Source of the DNA: Litoreibacter ponti | Lineage (GTDB): Bacteria > Pseudomonadota > Alphaproteobacteria > Rhodobacterales > Rhodobacteraceae | Length of the DNA stretch: 64,000 bases | Assembly (NCBI RefSeq): GCF_003054285.1 | Contig: NZ_QBKS01000001.1 | Location: 2,666,001-2,730,000, forward strand | Direction of reading: 5' to 3' | Shown: positions 18,510-27,054 of the stretch, in pieces | How positions within the stretch are numbered: the stretch's first letter is position 1 | Layout: each line of letters opens with the position of its first letter | Translations under genes and position numbers: made by a program | Notes under the pieces: generated by a model | Told to the model about the DNA's origin: nothing | Database searches by the model: none | The model's input: the letters and a program-made list of their open reading frames with translations, nothing else

Positions 18510-20180
18510 ATGTTGCCCGTCCCCCCAGCGAAGCGGCGCGTGTTGTGCCTGTGGTTTCCGCGGCTTGCGGCCGAGCGGTTCATGCGTCGCGAAGGCGTAG
18601 CTGATGACGTGCCCGTGGCGGTGTTGCGGGACATAGGCAACATGCAGGTGATTCACTCCCTGAACCCCGCCGCAGAAGCGTTCGGCCTGACCCCGGGCCA
18701 GCCGATGCGCGATGCGATGGCGATGTGCCCGGAGCTGCGCACCCGGCTTGCCAACCTGCCACGGGAGGCTGCGTTCTTGCAGGTGTTGGCGCGCTGGGCG
18801 GGCAAGTTCTCGCCCTGGGTGCGGGTCGAGGGGGAGGCGGGGCTGATCCTGGACTTGACCGGCTGTGCGCATTTGTTCGGTGGCGAAGAGGGGTTGGCGC
18901 GGCAGGTGGAAGAGGATTGCGCGGGCTTTGGCTTCACCGTTCGCCTGGGTCTGGCGGACACCGTGGGCGCAGCCTGGGCGCTGGCGCGATTTGCAGGACG
19001 CGGGGCCGGGTCGCTGCGGTCTGGCGACGCCATTGATGCGGAGGCGCGCGCGACCCGCTCGCGGGCAGCCAAGCGGCGGCATTGGGAACGCGGCGGGGCC
19101 GCCCCGAAGATGCAGCTGGCAGAAGTGGTGCAGGCGGCGATTGCGCCGCCGGGCCAGACACGCGGGGCGTTGGCCCCACTGCCGATGGCCGCCTTGCGGC
19201 TGGATCCGGACGTGGTCACGGGGCTGGCCCGCGTGGGCCTGCGCCGGGTTGAAGATGTGATGGGCATGCCGCGCGCGGCGTTGGCGCGGCGCTTTGGCAT
19301 GCAGGTGGTCCGACGGCTTGATCAGGCCTTGGGACTGGAGCCGGAGCCGGTCTCGCCCGCGAAGCCTGCGGATCATTTTGCGGTGCGGCTGAGCTTTCCC
19401 GACCCGATCGGGCTGGAGGCGGATGTTCTGGCGGGCATCGACCGGCTGCTGGAGCCGCTTTGCGAGAAGCTGCGCAAAAAGGGGCGCGGCGCGCGGCGTA
19501 TACGGCTGCAAGCGTTTCGCACCGATGAGACCAGTGAAATTCTGGAGGTCGGGTTGGCGCGGGCCAGCAATGATCCTGACCGGATGCGGCCCCTTCTGGC
19601 GATGAAGCTGGGGGATCTGGATGTGGGCTTTGGGCTGGATGTGCTGCGGTTAGAGGCAGTGCTGTCGGAGCCGCTGCAGGCACGCCAGCACCGCGGCCAT
19701 CTGGAAGCGAGCGCCGATGTCGCGGCCCAGATGACGCAGGACACAGAGATCGACGACCTGATCGGGCGGCTTGGCGCACGGGTGGGGCTGGAGGCGATCA
19801 CCCGGGTGCACCCGGCCTCGAGCCACATCCCGGAGAAGGGCGCGATCGTGCTGGCCGCCGCGTGGTCGGAGCCGTGCGAGAGCTGGCCGGAGCCGGAATT
19901 GCCGCGCCCGCTTACTTTGTTCCCACCCGAGCCGGTGACCGCCGCGGAGGTGCCGATACCGCCCGAGACCTTCAAATGGCGGGGGCGGCATCTGACGTTG
20001 GCGCAGGCGGTGGGGCCGGAGCGTATTTCCCCGGAATGGTGGCTCGATGAGCCGGAATGGCGCACGGGCGTGCGCGATTACTGGCGGGTGGATACCAAGT
20101 CAGGGGATCGGCTGTGGCTGTTCTATGCTCATGGCGCGGCAAAGACCGGCGGGTGGTTCTGCCAGGGCGATTTCGGGTGA
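18510..20180 (+). CDS. imuB: ImuB-like Y-family polymerase homolog (inactive)
   Basis: A 556-residue protein of the ImuB branch of Y-family DNA polymerases. In known systems it bridges the beta clamp, ImuA and the error-prone DnaE2 polymerase in SOS mutagenesis. The palm motif appears as GLILDLTGCAHLFGG (111-125); the N-terminal catalytic Asp position reads LWFP, so the catalytic acids are at least partly missing, as expected for ImuB. The C-terminus (PEWWLDEPEWRTGVRDYWRV) is the usual ImuB ending. A LexA box lies 19 bases upstream. No imuA or dnaE2 is next to it. I chose the ATG at 18510 because an earlier in-frame start would include the LexA box in the coding region. Confidence 0.88.
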   Translation: MLPVPPAKRRVLCLWFPRLAAERFMRREGVADDVPVAVLRDIGNMQVIHSLNPAAEAFGLTPGQPMRDAMAMCPELRTRLANLPREAAFLQVLARWAGKFSPWVRVEGEAGLILDLTGCAHLFGGEEGLARQVEEDCAGFGFTVRLGLADTVGAAWALARFAGRGAGSLRSGDAIDAEARATRSRAAKRRHWERGGAAPKMQLAEVVQAAIAPPGQTRGALAPLPMAALRLDPDVVTGLARVGLRRVEDVMGMPRAALARRFGMQVVRRLDQALGLEPEPVSPAKPADHFAVRLSFPDPIGLEADVLAGIDRLLEPLCEKLRKKGRGARRIRLQAFRTDETSEILEVGLARASNDPDRMRPLLAMKLGDLDVGFGLDVLRLEAVLSEPLQARQHRGHLEASADVAAQMTQDTEIDDLIGRLGARVGLEAITRVHPASSHIPEKGAIVLAAAWSEPCESWPEPELPRPLTLFPPEPVTAAEVPIPPETFKWRGRHLTLAQAVGPERISPEWWLDEPEWRTGVRDYWRVDTKSGDRLWLFYAHGAAKTGGWFCQGDFG

Positions 20181-20189
20181 CTTGGCTCG

Positions 20190-20226
20190 CGGGCCCTCCG
20201 GGGGGAATATTTTTGCCAAGATGAAA
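20190..20226. repeat. Intergenic GC hairpin followed by AATATTTTTGCCAAGATGAA
   Basis: After the imuB stop the DNA reads GGGCCCTCCGGGGGG, then AATATTTTTGCC and AAGATGAA. I recall this GC-rich run plus ATTTTTGCCAAGATGAA as a recurrent intergenic motif in Rhodobacterales genomes. The CCC/GGG stem followed by T would also let it act as an imuB terminator. I saw no second copy in this window by eye. Confidence 0.5.
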
Positions 20227-20256
20227 CCGGGGGCGCGCGTTAACCTTAATGTGCGA

Positions 20257-21051
20257 TCAAGAGGCGGCCTTGAACTGTTCCAGCGCTTCCTCGGTGCGCA
20301 GAAACACCGGTTTTCCGGGCTCTGACATTTTCGGCTGATAGGCGTAGCCGCCCGTGTCGAATTCCGTGATCTGGTCGGGCTTGGTCAGGCGGTTCTGGAT
20401 AATGAAGCGCGCCATCGCGCCGCGGGCCTTCTTGGCGTAGAAGCTGACGATTTTGGGGCCGCCGGGCTTGTCTTCGTAAAATTGCGGCGTGATCACATTG
20501 AGCTTGAGCGCGTCGAGCTTTACCGCGCCGAAATATTCCTGGCTCGCGCAATTGATCAACGTGTCAGTTTCCACCTCTGCGGCCTGCGCGTTCAGCGCGT
20601 CGGAAATCGTGTCGCCCCAGTAGTCGTAAAGCGACTTTCCGCGCTCGGTCTTCAGGCGGCTGCCCATTTCCAGACGGTAGGGCTGGATCGCGTCGAGCGG
20701 GCGCAGCAGACCATAGAGACCAGACAGGATGCGCAGGTGGGCTTGGGCGAAGTCGATCTCGTCTTGATCGAGGCTCGCGGCCTCCAGCCCGGTATAGGTG
20801 TCGCCCGCGAAAGTGAACATGGCGGGCTTCGCGTTGCTCTCGGTCGAGCGCTGCTTGAAGTCGCGGAAGCGGTCGCGGTTGAGGGTCGCGAGGTCCTCGG
20901 AGATATCCATCAGCTTGCGCAGCTCGGACACGCTGAGATCGCGTGCAACGCTGGCCAGCTCGTTCGCCTCCGTCTGGAAGTCGGGCAGGGTGCGATCCAC
21001 CTCGACGGGGTCCATGTCGAGCTTCTTAGCGGGCGAGATAACGGTCAGCAT
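20257..21051 (-). CDS. yaaA: Peroxide stress protein YaaA
   Basis: A 264-residue protein of the YaaA/DUF328 family; in Escherichia coli it lowers free iron and limits DNA damage during peroxide stress, and related folds bind DNA. MLTVISPAKKLD at the start, SGLYGLLRPLDAIQPYRLEMG near 125-145, and INCASQEYF near 180 are all family signatures. I chose the ATG at 21051; the longer open frame runs into the recQ region. It is convergent with imuB and follows recQ with a 43-base gap, so the two may be co-transcribed. Confidence 0.93.
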   Translation of the reverse strand: MLTVISPAKKLDMDPVEVDRTLPDFQTEANELASVARDLSVSELRKLMDISEDLATLNRDRFRDFKQRSTESNAKPAMFTFAGDTYTGLEAASLDQDEIDFAQAHLRILSGLYGLLRPLDAIQPYRLEMGSRLKTERGKSLYDYWGDTISDALNAQAAEVETDTLINCASQEYFGAVKLDALKLNVITPQFYEDKPGGPKIVSFYAKKARGAMARFIIQNRLTKPDQITEFDTGGYAYQPKMSEPGKPVFLRTEEALEQFKAAS

Positions 21052-21094
21052 GTGGGTCTCCTTTGCGGATGACTTAGGCGCGGGTGGCGCGGTC

Positions 21095-23134
21095 TCAAGA
21101 GGCGTGAAGCACATCGAGGAAGGCCGCGCCGAACCGCTCGGCCCGGCGGTCGCCGAGCAGTCGCGCCATGGTCGCCTCGTCGCTGGGCTTGACCTCTGCC
21201 ACTTTTGCGATGAGCGAGGCGGAACAGCTGAGCGGTTTCTCGTAACCTTCCGCCCCGCGTGCCAGTTCGGCCTGCGCTTCGAGCAGCCTGTCATAAAGCG
21301 CGCCACTGTCACGGCCCGCCAGCTTGCGGCGGGTCGGGTGCAGCTCTGGCGTAGGGGCACCATTTATCACCTCGAGGAAGGCCGCGCCGAAGCTTTCGAG
21401 CTTCTTGGCGCCGACGCCGGAGATGCGGGCGAAGGCATCGAGGGTCGCGGGCCGCGTTTCGGCCATCTCGATCAGGGTCTTGTCGTTGAAAATGACGTAG
21501 GCCGGCACGCGCGCGGCCTCGGCAAAGGCGCGGCGCTTGGCTTTCAACGCCGAAAGCAGCGGGGCGTCCTCGTCGGAGACGAGCGTGCGCACGATGGGGC
21601 GGTTCGCGCCCTTCTTGATCGTGTCCCGGCGCAGTGTGATCGTGGCCTCGTCACGCAGGATCGGGCGTGCGGCCTCGGTCATGCGGAACGCGCCGTGACG
21701 AGCGGGGTCGGGCCGGATCAGATCGTGGCCCATCATCTGGCGGAAGACGGCCTGCCAGCCGCGCTTGTCGTACTCGCCGCCAATTCCGAAGGTCGGCAGT
21801 TGATCGTGCCCGCGCGCCTGCACTTTGTCGGTCATGTTGCCCAGCAGAATGTCGATCAGGTGGCCCGCGCCAAAATACTCGCCGGTGCGAAGAATGGCCG
21901 AAAGCGCCTTGCGCACGGCGGTGGTGCCATCAAACGTCTCGGGCGGCTTAGCGCAGAGGTCGCAATTGTCGCAGGTAACCTCGGTGTCGCCGAAATAGCT
22001 CAACAGCGGCTTGCGGCGGCATTCCAGTGCCTCGGCAAGACCGAGCAGCGCGTTCAGCCGCGCGTGGTCCGCGGATTTGCGGTCGTCGGGGGCGAGCCCC
22101 TCGTCGATTTGCTGGCGGCGGAAGCGGATGTCGTCGGGGCCGTACAGCGTCAGGGTGTCAGCAGGGCCGCCATCGCGCCCGGCACGACCGATTTCCTGAT
22201 AGTAGCCTTCGATGCTTTTGGGCAGATCGGCATGGGCGACCCAACGGATGTCGGGTTTGTCGACCCCCATCCCGAAGGCAATTGTGGCGACCACGATCAG
22301 GCCGTCCTCGCGGGAAAAGCGCGCCTCGATTTCGCGGCGGTGATCGGGATCCATGCCCCCGTGATAGTAGGCGGCGGAGTGCCCGTCTTCAGACAGCGCG
22401 CGGGCCAGGCTTTCGGTCTTGGCGCGGGTGCCGCAATAGACGATGCCGGATTGGCCACGACGGGCTGCGGCGAAATCGAGGATCTGGCGACGCGGCTGGT
22501 TCTTGACCTCGAAGGCGAGGTTCAGGTTCGGGCGGTCGAAGCCTTGCAGGAACGTGCTGGGGGCAACGCCATCGAACAGGCGTGTGACGATTTCTTCGCG
22601 GGTCTCGGCGTCGGCGGTGGCGGTGAAGGCGGCAAGCGGTACATCGAGCGCGCGCCTCAGCTCGCCGATGCGCAGGTAATCGGGGCGGAAATCATGACCC
22701 CACTGGCTGACGCAATGTGCCTCATCCACGGCGATCAGCGTGCAGTTGGATCGTTGCAGCATATCGCGTGTGCCTTGGGAGGCGAGGCGTTCGGGAGCGA
22801 TGTAGAGCAGCTTGAGCGCGCCGTCGCGCAGGGCGGCGAACACCTCGTCGGTTTCGTCTTCGGTGTTGCCGGAGGTCAGCGCCCCGGCGCTGACGCCTGC
22901 GGCCTTGAGCGCGCGCACCTGGTCGCGCATCAGGGCGATGAGGGGGGAGATGACGACCGTGAGCCCGTCCCGCGCGAGGGCTGGCAGTTGGAAGCACAGC
23001 GACTTCCCCCCGCCGGTGGGCATAATCGCCAGCGTGTTCTCGCCCGCGCAGACGGCGTCTACGATTTCGCGCTGACCCGGGCGAAAATCGTCGAATCCAA
23101 AGACGTCAGCGAGAAGCTGCTGGGGGTCGGTCAT
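21095..23134 (-). CDS. recQ: ATP-dependent DNA helicase RecQ
   Basis: A 679-residue 3'-5' helicase of DNA repair and recombination. Walker A is MPTGGGKS (38-45), the DEAH box is at 137-140, and SAT-type FTATAD follows. Four Cys of the zinc motif lie in CRRKPLLSYFG and CDNCDLC. A winged-helix region follows and then two HRDC-like blocks (about 520-600 and 600-679), where many RecQ proteins have one. I chose the ATG at 23134. A region with an inverted repeat separates it from the divergent TRAP gene. Confidence 0.95.
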   Translation of the reverse strand: MTDPQQLLADVFGFDDFRPGQREIVDAVCAGENTLAIMPTGGGKSLCFQLPALARDGLTVVISPLIALMRDQVRALKAAGVSAGALTSGNTEDETDEVFAALRDGALKLLYIAPERLASQGTRDMLQRSNCTLIAVDEAHCVSQWGHDFRPDYLRIGELRRALDVPLAAFTATADAETREEIVTRLFDGVAPSTFLQGFDRPNLNLAFEVKNQPRRQILDFAAARRGQSGIVYCGTRAKTESLARALSEDGHSAAYYHGGMDPDHRREIEARFSREDGLIVVATIAFGMGVDKPDIRWVAHADLPKSIEGYYQEIGRAGRDGGPADTLTLYGPDDIRFRRQQIDEGLAPDDRKSADHARLNALLGLAEALECRRKPLLSYFGDTEVTCDNCDLCAKPPETFDGTTAVRKALSAILRTGEYFGAGHLIDILLGNMTDKVQARGHDQLPTFGIGGEYDKRGWQAVFRQMMGHDLIRPDPARHGAFRMTEAARPILRDEATITLRRDTIKKGANRPIVRTLVSDEDAPLLSALKAKRRAFAEAARVPAYVIFNDKTLIEMAETRPATLDAFARISGVGAKKLESFGAAFLEVINGAPTPELHPTRRKLAGRDSGALYDRLLEAQAELARGAEGYEKPLSCSASLIAKVAEVKPSDEATMARLLGDRRAERFGAAFLDVLHAS

Positions 23135-23221
23135 GGGGAGCTGCCTGCGTTTATAGTTTTCAAGGAATCTCCCATATTTCCTTTGTGCAAACAATCCCTC
23201 CGACCACTAGATATGGGGTTT

Positions 23222-23246
23222 CTTTTTGCGAATGACTTGCAAAAAG
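23222..23246. promoter_or_regulatory. Inverted repeat upstream of the TRAP binding-protein gene
   Basis: CTTTTTGC (23222-23229) and GCAAAAAG (23239-23246) are perfect 8-base inverted arms with a 9-base spacer, in the 187-base divergent region between recQ and the TRAP gene, 75 bases before the TRAP start. The symmetry fits an operator for a local transcription factor, but no such regulator gene is adjacent. Confidence 0.4.
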
Positions 23247-23321
23247 GTCATGGGTGCTTACATAGATGCTGCGACGCGGCTAAAGCGTTGCTCAACCGAT
23301 CCTGCAAGAGGAGGTCTTAAG

Positions 23322-24347
23322 ATGACCTTTCTGAAATCCACCACAGTTGCTCTTTTCACCTTGGCCAGCGCGTCCAGTGCGTTCGCGCAGGACGTCACGC
23401 TGCGGTTCCAGCACTTCGTGTCGCCGAAATCAGCGAACCCGACCTATTTCATGCAGCCTTGGGCCGACAAGATCGAAGCCGACAGCAACGGCCGGATCAA
23501 GGTTGAGCTGTATCCGTTCATGCAGCTTGGCGGCAAAGCCCCGAACCAGTTCGACTTGATCCGCGATGGTGCCGTGGATGGCGGCTGGGTGATCCCCGGC
23601 TATCAGCCGGGCCGCTTCCCGGAGGCGGAGGCGCTGGAACTGCCGTTCATGACCACCAAGGTGGGCGAGCAGGCGAGCGTTGCGGCGTGGAAGTTCACGC
23701 AGAAGCACCTGATGGACGATTTCAAGGATATCCATCTGATCGCTGCGCACATGCATGGGCCGGGGCTGGTCCACAAGAAAGGTCCGGCCATTGAGAAAGT
23801 CGAGGATTTCAAGGGCCTGAAGTTGCGCGGCCCGTCGCGCCCGGCGACCCTGCTGCTCGACAAGATGGGCGCGACGCCCGTGGGCATGCCGGTCCCGGCC
23901 TTCCCCGAAGCGCTGTCGAAAGGCGTCGTGGATGGGGGCGTGATCACGTGGGAGATGTCGCCGTCGCTGAAGCTCAACGAGCTGACGGATAGCCATACGG
24001 ACGTGTCGGGCGACAAGGCGCTCTACAACCTCTACTTCATCTGGGCGATGAACAAGGATCGCTACAACAGCCTGCCCGACGATCTGAAAGCCGTGATTGA
24101 TGCCAACTCCGGCGAGTTTGCCTCTGCCTGGGCGGGGCGTGCCCACGATCAGGGCGATGTCGTCGGCAAACAGGTGATGATCGACGACGGCAACCAGATC
24201 GGTGTCGTGTCCGAGGAAGAGACCGCGCGGATGATGGCATTGGGTGAAGAAGTAACCGCCGAATGGATCACGGAAATCACCAAAAAGGGCCTAGATGGGG
24301 CCGCATTGGTGGCGGATGCAAAAGCGTTCGTGGCCGAAAGTCAGTGA
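23322..24347 (+). CDS. TRAP transporter solute-binding protein (DctP family)
   Basis: A 341-residue periplasmic binding protein with a signal peptide (cleavage after SSAFA, about residue 22). Family features include LRGPSRPATLLLDKMGATPVG near 165-185, with the Arg that normally clamps a carboxylate, and the WEMSPSLKL region. The ligand is unknown. The usual DctQ/DctM membrane genes are absent on both sides, so it must work with a transporter encoded elsewhere. I chose the ATG at 23322 with AGAGGAGGT upstream. A strong terminator follows. Confidence 0.9.
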   Translation: MTFLKSTTVALFTLASASSAFAQDVTLRFQHFVSPKSANPTYFMQPWADKIEADSNGRIKVELYPFMQLGGKAPNQFDLIRDGAVDGGWVIPGYQPGRFPEAEALELPFMTTKVGEQASVAAWKFTQKHLMDDFKDIHLIAAHMHGPGLVHKKGPAIEKVEDFKGLKLRGPSRPATLLLDKMGATPVGMPVPAFPEALSKGVVDGGVITWEMSPSLKLNELTDSHTDVSGDKALYNLYFIWAMNKDRYNSLPDDLKAVIDANSGEFASAWAGRAHDQGDVVGKQVMIDDGNQIGVVSEEETARMMALGEEVTAEWITEITKKGLDGAALVADAKAFVAESQ

Positions 24348-24373
24348 ACGTGTAACTTGTAACGAGTGACGAG

Positions 24374-24409
24374 ACCGTCCCTTCTGGAGACAGGAGGGGC
24401 GGTTTTTTT
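24374..24409 (+). terminator. Rho-independent terminator after the TRAP gene
   Basis: ACCGTCCCTTCT and AGGAGGGGCGGT form a 12-bp stem (two G-U pairs) with a GGAGAC loop, followed by a run of seven T. It ends the solitary TRAP gene before the convergent rsmD. Confidence 0.85.
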
Positions 24410-24968
24410 AGTCCGGCTCAAGGAATGTGACGTGCGTGCCGCCGTATGTCTTGTGCTCGATCAGCGAGAAGCCGTCCGGGGCGGCTTGCGGCGCCTCTTC
24501 TTCCCAGATGACGAGGGCATCGTCGGTCAGCCAGCCTTGCGCGCGTGCCTGAAGCAGCGCCTTCGCGCCCAGATTTTGGCCATAGGGCGGGTCGAGGAAC
24601 ACCAGATCGAATGGCTTGTAGGGGTTCGGCGGCAAGCGTGTGGCATCGGTCGACAGGATATTGGTCTGCTCCGCCGCGCGCAGCTTGCCGATGTTTTTCG
24701 ACAAAAGCCGGAAGCCTGCCCGCCCGTTTTCGACAAAACACACACGGTCCGCACCGCGCGACAGCGCCTCGAGCCCAAGCGCGCCCGTGCCTGCAAACAG
24801 GTCCAGCACCCGCGCGCCGGTCAGCGGGTCGCCGTAGCGGCCGCCGGCAAGTACGTTGAACAGGCTTTCGCGGATGCGGTCGGTGGTGGGGCGCAAATGC
24901 GCAGCCTCGTCACCCTTGCCGACCGAGGTCAGCGCGACGGAGCGGTGGGTGCCCCCGATGATCCTCAC
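24408..24968 (-). CDS. rsmD: 16S rRNA (guanine966-N2)-methyltransferase
   Basis: A 186-residue SAM-dependent methyltransferase that modifies G966 of 16S rRNA during 30S assembly. The SAM motif DLFAGTGALGLEALSRGA is near 55-72 and the catalytic DPPY motif is present near 125. VRIIGGTHR is the normal RsmD N-terminus, so I chose the GTG at 24968, which overlaps the TGA of the upstream reductase gene by four bases (GTGA). The longer open frame has no support. Confidence 0.92.
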   Translation of the reverse strand: MRIIGGTHRSVALTSVGKGDEAAHLRPTTDRIRESLFNVLAGGRYGDPLTGARVLDLFAGTGALGLEALSRGADRVCFVENGRAGFRLLSKNIGKLRAAEQTNILSTDATRLPPNPYKPFDLVFLDPPYGQNLGAKALLQARAQGWLTDDALVIWEEEAPQAAPDGFSLIEHKTYGGTHVTFLEPD

Positions 24969-26167
24969 TTCAAGAGCGCCTTCAGGTCGATCTCGGCGTC
25001 TTCGACGAGCTCGGGTGCGGGGCTTTTGCCCGCCTCGATCAGCCGCTTGCCGATCATGTAGTTGCGCGGATCGTTCATGGCGTCGACGGCCACCAGCCGG
25101 TCGCCGCAATAGTACCAATAGGACACCGCCTCGCCGGTCTGACGTGTGACGATGCGGCTGTAGCCGGTGTTCAGCCCGGCGATCTGCAGCTTCACGTCAT
25201 ACTGATCCGACCAGAACCACGGCTTCGGGTCGTAGTCCTTGCCCGCGCCAAGCATGTTTTCGGCCACCAGCTCTGCCTGGTCGATGGCGTTTTGCACGGA
25301 CTCGAGGCGGATGCGCTTGCCCTGCCACGGAAAGGACGCGCAGTCGCCCGCAGCCCAGATCGACGGATCGGAGGTGCGCCCTTGGGCGTCCGTCTCGATC
25401 CCGTTGCTGATCTTCAGCCCCGCTTCGACAGCCAGAAAGTCACTGGGCGCGACGCCGACGCCGACAATCACGAAATCGACCTGCAATTCGCTCTCGTCCG
25501 TGAGACGCGCGCCAGTGACCTGCGTGTCGCCGAGGAGGTGCTTCAGGCCCACGCCTTCGACGATCTTGACCCCGTGGTCGCGATGCAGGTCGCGGAAAAA
25601 GTCCGAAGTCTCGGCGGCTGCGACCCTTTGCAGGATGCGCTCGCTCATTTCGACCAGCGTGACCTCGACGCCCATTTTGGCGGCGACCGCGGCGGCCTCC
25701 AGCCCGATATAGCCGCCACCGACGATTAGCGCGCGGCGGCCTTCGACAAATTCTGGCGCCATCTGATCCACGTCATCGAGGCTGCGAACCGCGTAGACCC
25801 CGTGCAGATCGCCGCCGCAGCCCTTGGGCAGATGGCGCGGAGTCGATCCGGTCGTCAGGGCCAGTTGGTCGTAGCTGATTACCTTGTCGCCCACCTGTAC
25901 CGTCTTGGCCGACGGGTCGATCTTGCTGACCGGCTCGCCCAGCAACAGGGTAATTTTCTGGTCGGTGTAAAAGTGTTCGGGCCGCAGGTAGAGCCGTTCT
26001 TTTTGCATCTCGCCCAAGAGATATCCCTTGGAGAGCGGGGGGCGCTGATAGGGTGGCTCGCTTTCCGCGCCGATCAGGGTGATCTCGCCGTCGAACCCGC
26101 TCGCGCGCAGCTTCGCAGTGAGCGACGCTCCGGCCTGCCCGGCCCCGATCACGACGATATGGCTCAT
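24965..26167 (-). CDS. NAD(P)H-dependent FAD reductase, ferredoxin-reductase type
   Basis: A 400-residue flavoprotein of the putidaredoxin/rhodocoxin reductase family, which passes electrons from NADH to a ferredoxin partner. The first GxGxxG is IGAGQAG (7-13), the second is VGGGYIGLEAA (about 148-158), and AAGDCASF near 290 closes the FAD site. A C-terminal reductase domain is present. No ferredoxin or P450 gene is nearby, so the partner is unknown. I chose the ATG at 26167; a longer frame adds a short basic extension. It lies opposite the peroxiredoxin gene. Confidence 0.85.
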   Translation of the reverse strand: MSHIVVIGAGQAGASLTAKLRASGFDGEITLIGAESEPPYQRPPLSKGYLLGEMQKERLYLRPEHFYTDQKITLLLGEPVSKIDPSAKTVQVGDKVISYDQLALTTGSTPRHLPKGCGGDLHGVYAVRSLDDVDQMAPEFVEGRRALIVGGGYIGLEAAAVAAKMGVEVTLVEMSERILQRVAAAETSDFFRDLHRDHGVKIVEGVGLKHLLGDTQVTGARLTDESELQVDFVIVGVGVAPSDFLAVEAGLKISNGIETDAQGRTSDPSIWAAGDCASFPWQGKRIRLESVQNAIDQAELVAENMLGAGKDYDPKPWFWSDQYDVKLQIAGLNTGYSRIVTRQTGEAVSYWYYCGDRLVAVDAMNDPRNYMIGKRLIEAGKSPAPELVEDAEIDLKALLK

Positions 26168-26248
26168 GGCCTTCCCCTTCTTTTCTGGTCTCTTGCCAGC
26201 GCTCAACCTATATGGCCTGTGAACAAGAACTCAATCAGGGATTCCGAC

Positions 26249-26737
26249 ATGGCCATTTCCACCGGCGACAAGCTGCCCGACGTTAACCTTATTCGCTTAG
26301 GAGCCGATGGCCCGGAAGAGGTTTCGACCGCGAGTCTCACGCAGGGGCGCAAGGTTATCCTGTTTGCAGTGCCGGGCGCTTACACGCCGACCTGCCATTC
26401 CGCCCATGTGCCAAGTTTCATCCGCACCAAGGAGCAGTTCGACGAAAAGGGCGTGGACGAGATTGTCTGCGTGTCGGTCAACGACCCGTTCGTGATGAAG
26501 GCCTGGGGCGAGGCCACCGGCGCGTCCGAGGCCGGGATTTCGATGCTGTCGGACGCAAGCTCTGCCCTGACGAAGGCCATCGGCATGGATTTTGATGCGC
26601 CGCCCGCAGGTCTTGTGGCGCGCTCGAAGCGCTACGCGATGTACTTGGAAGACGGCGTGGTAAAGGTCTTTCAGGCCGAAGAAAGCCCCGGCACCTGCGA
26701 AGTGTCCGGCGGCGAGGCGATGCTCGACGCGATCTAA
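26249..26737 (+). CDS. Peroxiredoxin (Prx5/AhpE-like group)
   Basis: A 162-residue thiol peroxidase. The peroxidatic Cys49 lies in PGAYTPTCHSAHVP, and a C-terminal Cys near 150 (SPGTCEVSG) may resolve it. Residues 1-50 (DKLPDVNLIRL, then KVILFAVPG) match the Prx5 group. No glutaredoxin domain is fused, unlike some bacterial Prx5 proteins. I chose the ATG at 26249; the long upstream open frame is a shadow of the reductase gene. It is divergent from that reductase, about 80 bases away. Confidence 0.92.
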   Translation: MAISTGDKLPDVNLIRLGADGPEEVSTASLTQGRKVILFAVPGAYTPTCHSAHVPSFIRTKEQFDEKGVDEIVCVSVNDPFVMKAWGEATGASEAGISMLSDASSALTKAIGMDFDAPPAGLVARSKRYAMYLEDGVVKVFQAEESPGTCEVSGGEAMLDAI

Positions 26738-26743
26738 AGGCGC

Positions 26744-26770
26744 CGGCCCTCTTTAGCCGGAGGGCCGTTT
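26744..26770. terminator. Hairpin between convergent peroxiredoxin and phhB genes
   Basis: CGGCCCTC and GAGGGCCG form a perfect 8-bp stem with an 8-base loop, then TTT. It fills the whole 35-base gap between two convergent stops and may end both. Confidence 0.6.
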
Positions 26771-26772
26771 CG

Positions 26773-27054
26773 TCAGGCCATCGCGTCCATCTTCTGCGCA
26801 AGCTCCACGTCAAGCGACGACAGGCCACCCGCATCGTGGGTGGTCAATGTGACCTCGACCCGGTTGTAGACGTTCGACCATTCCGGATGGTGGTTCATCT
26901 TCTCCGCGGCCAAGGCGGCCTTCGACATGAAGCCGAAGGCGTCGATGAAGGTCTTGAACTTGTAGGTCTTGGTAATGGCGTCGCGATCATCGACGCGGTT
27001 CCAGCCAGCGTCCAAAAGCTTTTGCACATCGGCGTCGGACGGGGTCTCGCTCAT
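26773..27054 (-). CDS. phhB: 4a-hydroxytetrahydrobiopterin dehydratase (pterin-4a-carbinolamine dehydratase)
   Basis: A 93-residue enzyme that dehydrates the pterin carbinolamine made by aromatic amino-acid hydroxylases. The signature [20 protein letters not shown] (residues 55-74) is present. No phenylalanine hydroxylase gene is nearby. The ATG at 27054 overlaps the stop of the upstream acyltransferase gene (ATGA), and it is the last gene of a long minus-strand run. Confidence 0.92.
   Translation of the reverse strand: MSETPSDADVQKLLDAGWNRVDDRDAITKTYKFKTFIDAFGFMSKAALAAEKMNHHPEWSNVYNRVEVTLTTHDAGGLSSLDVELAQKMDAMA

Noticed and set aside
20798..23320. 840-residue plus-strand frame opposite yaaA and recQ
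   Set aside because: It covers two well-marked genes on the other strand and shows no motif.
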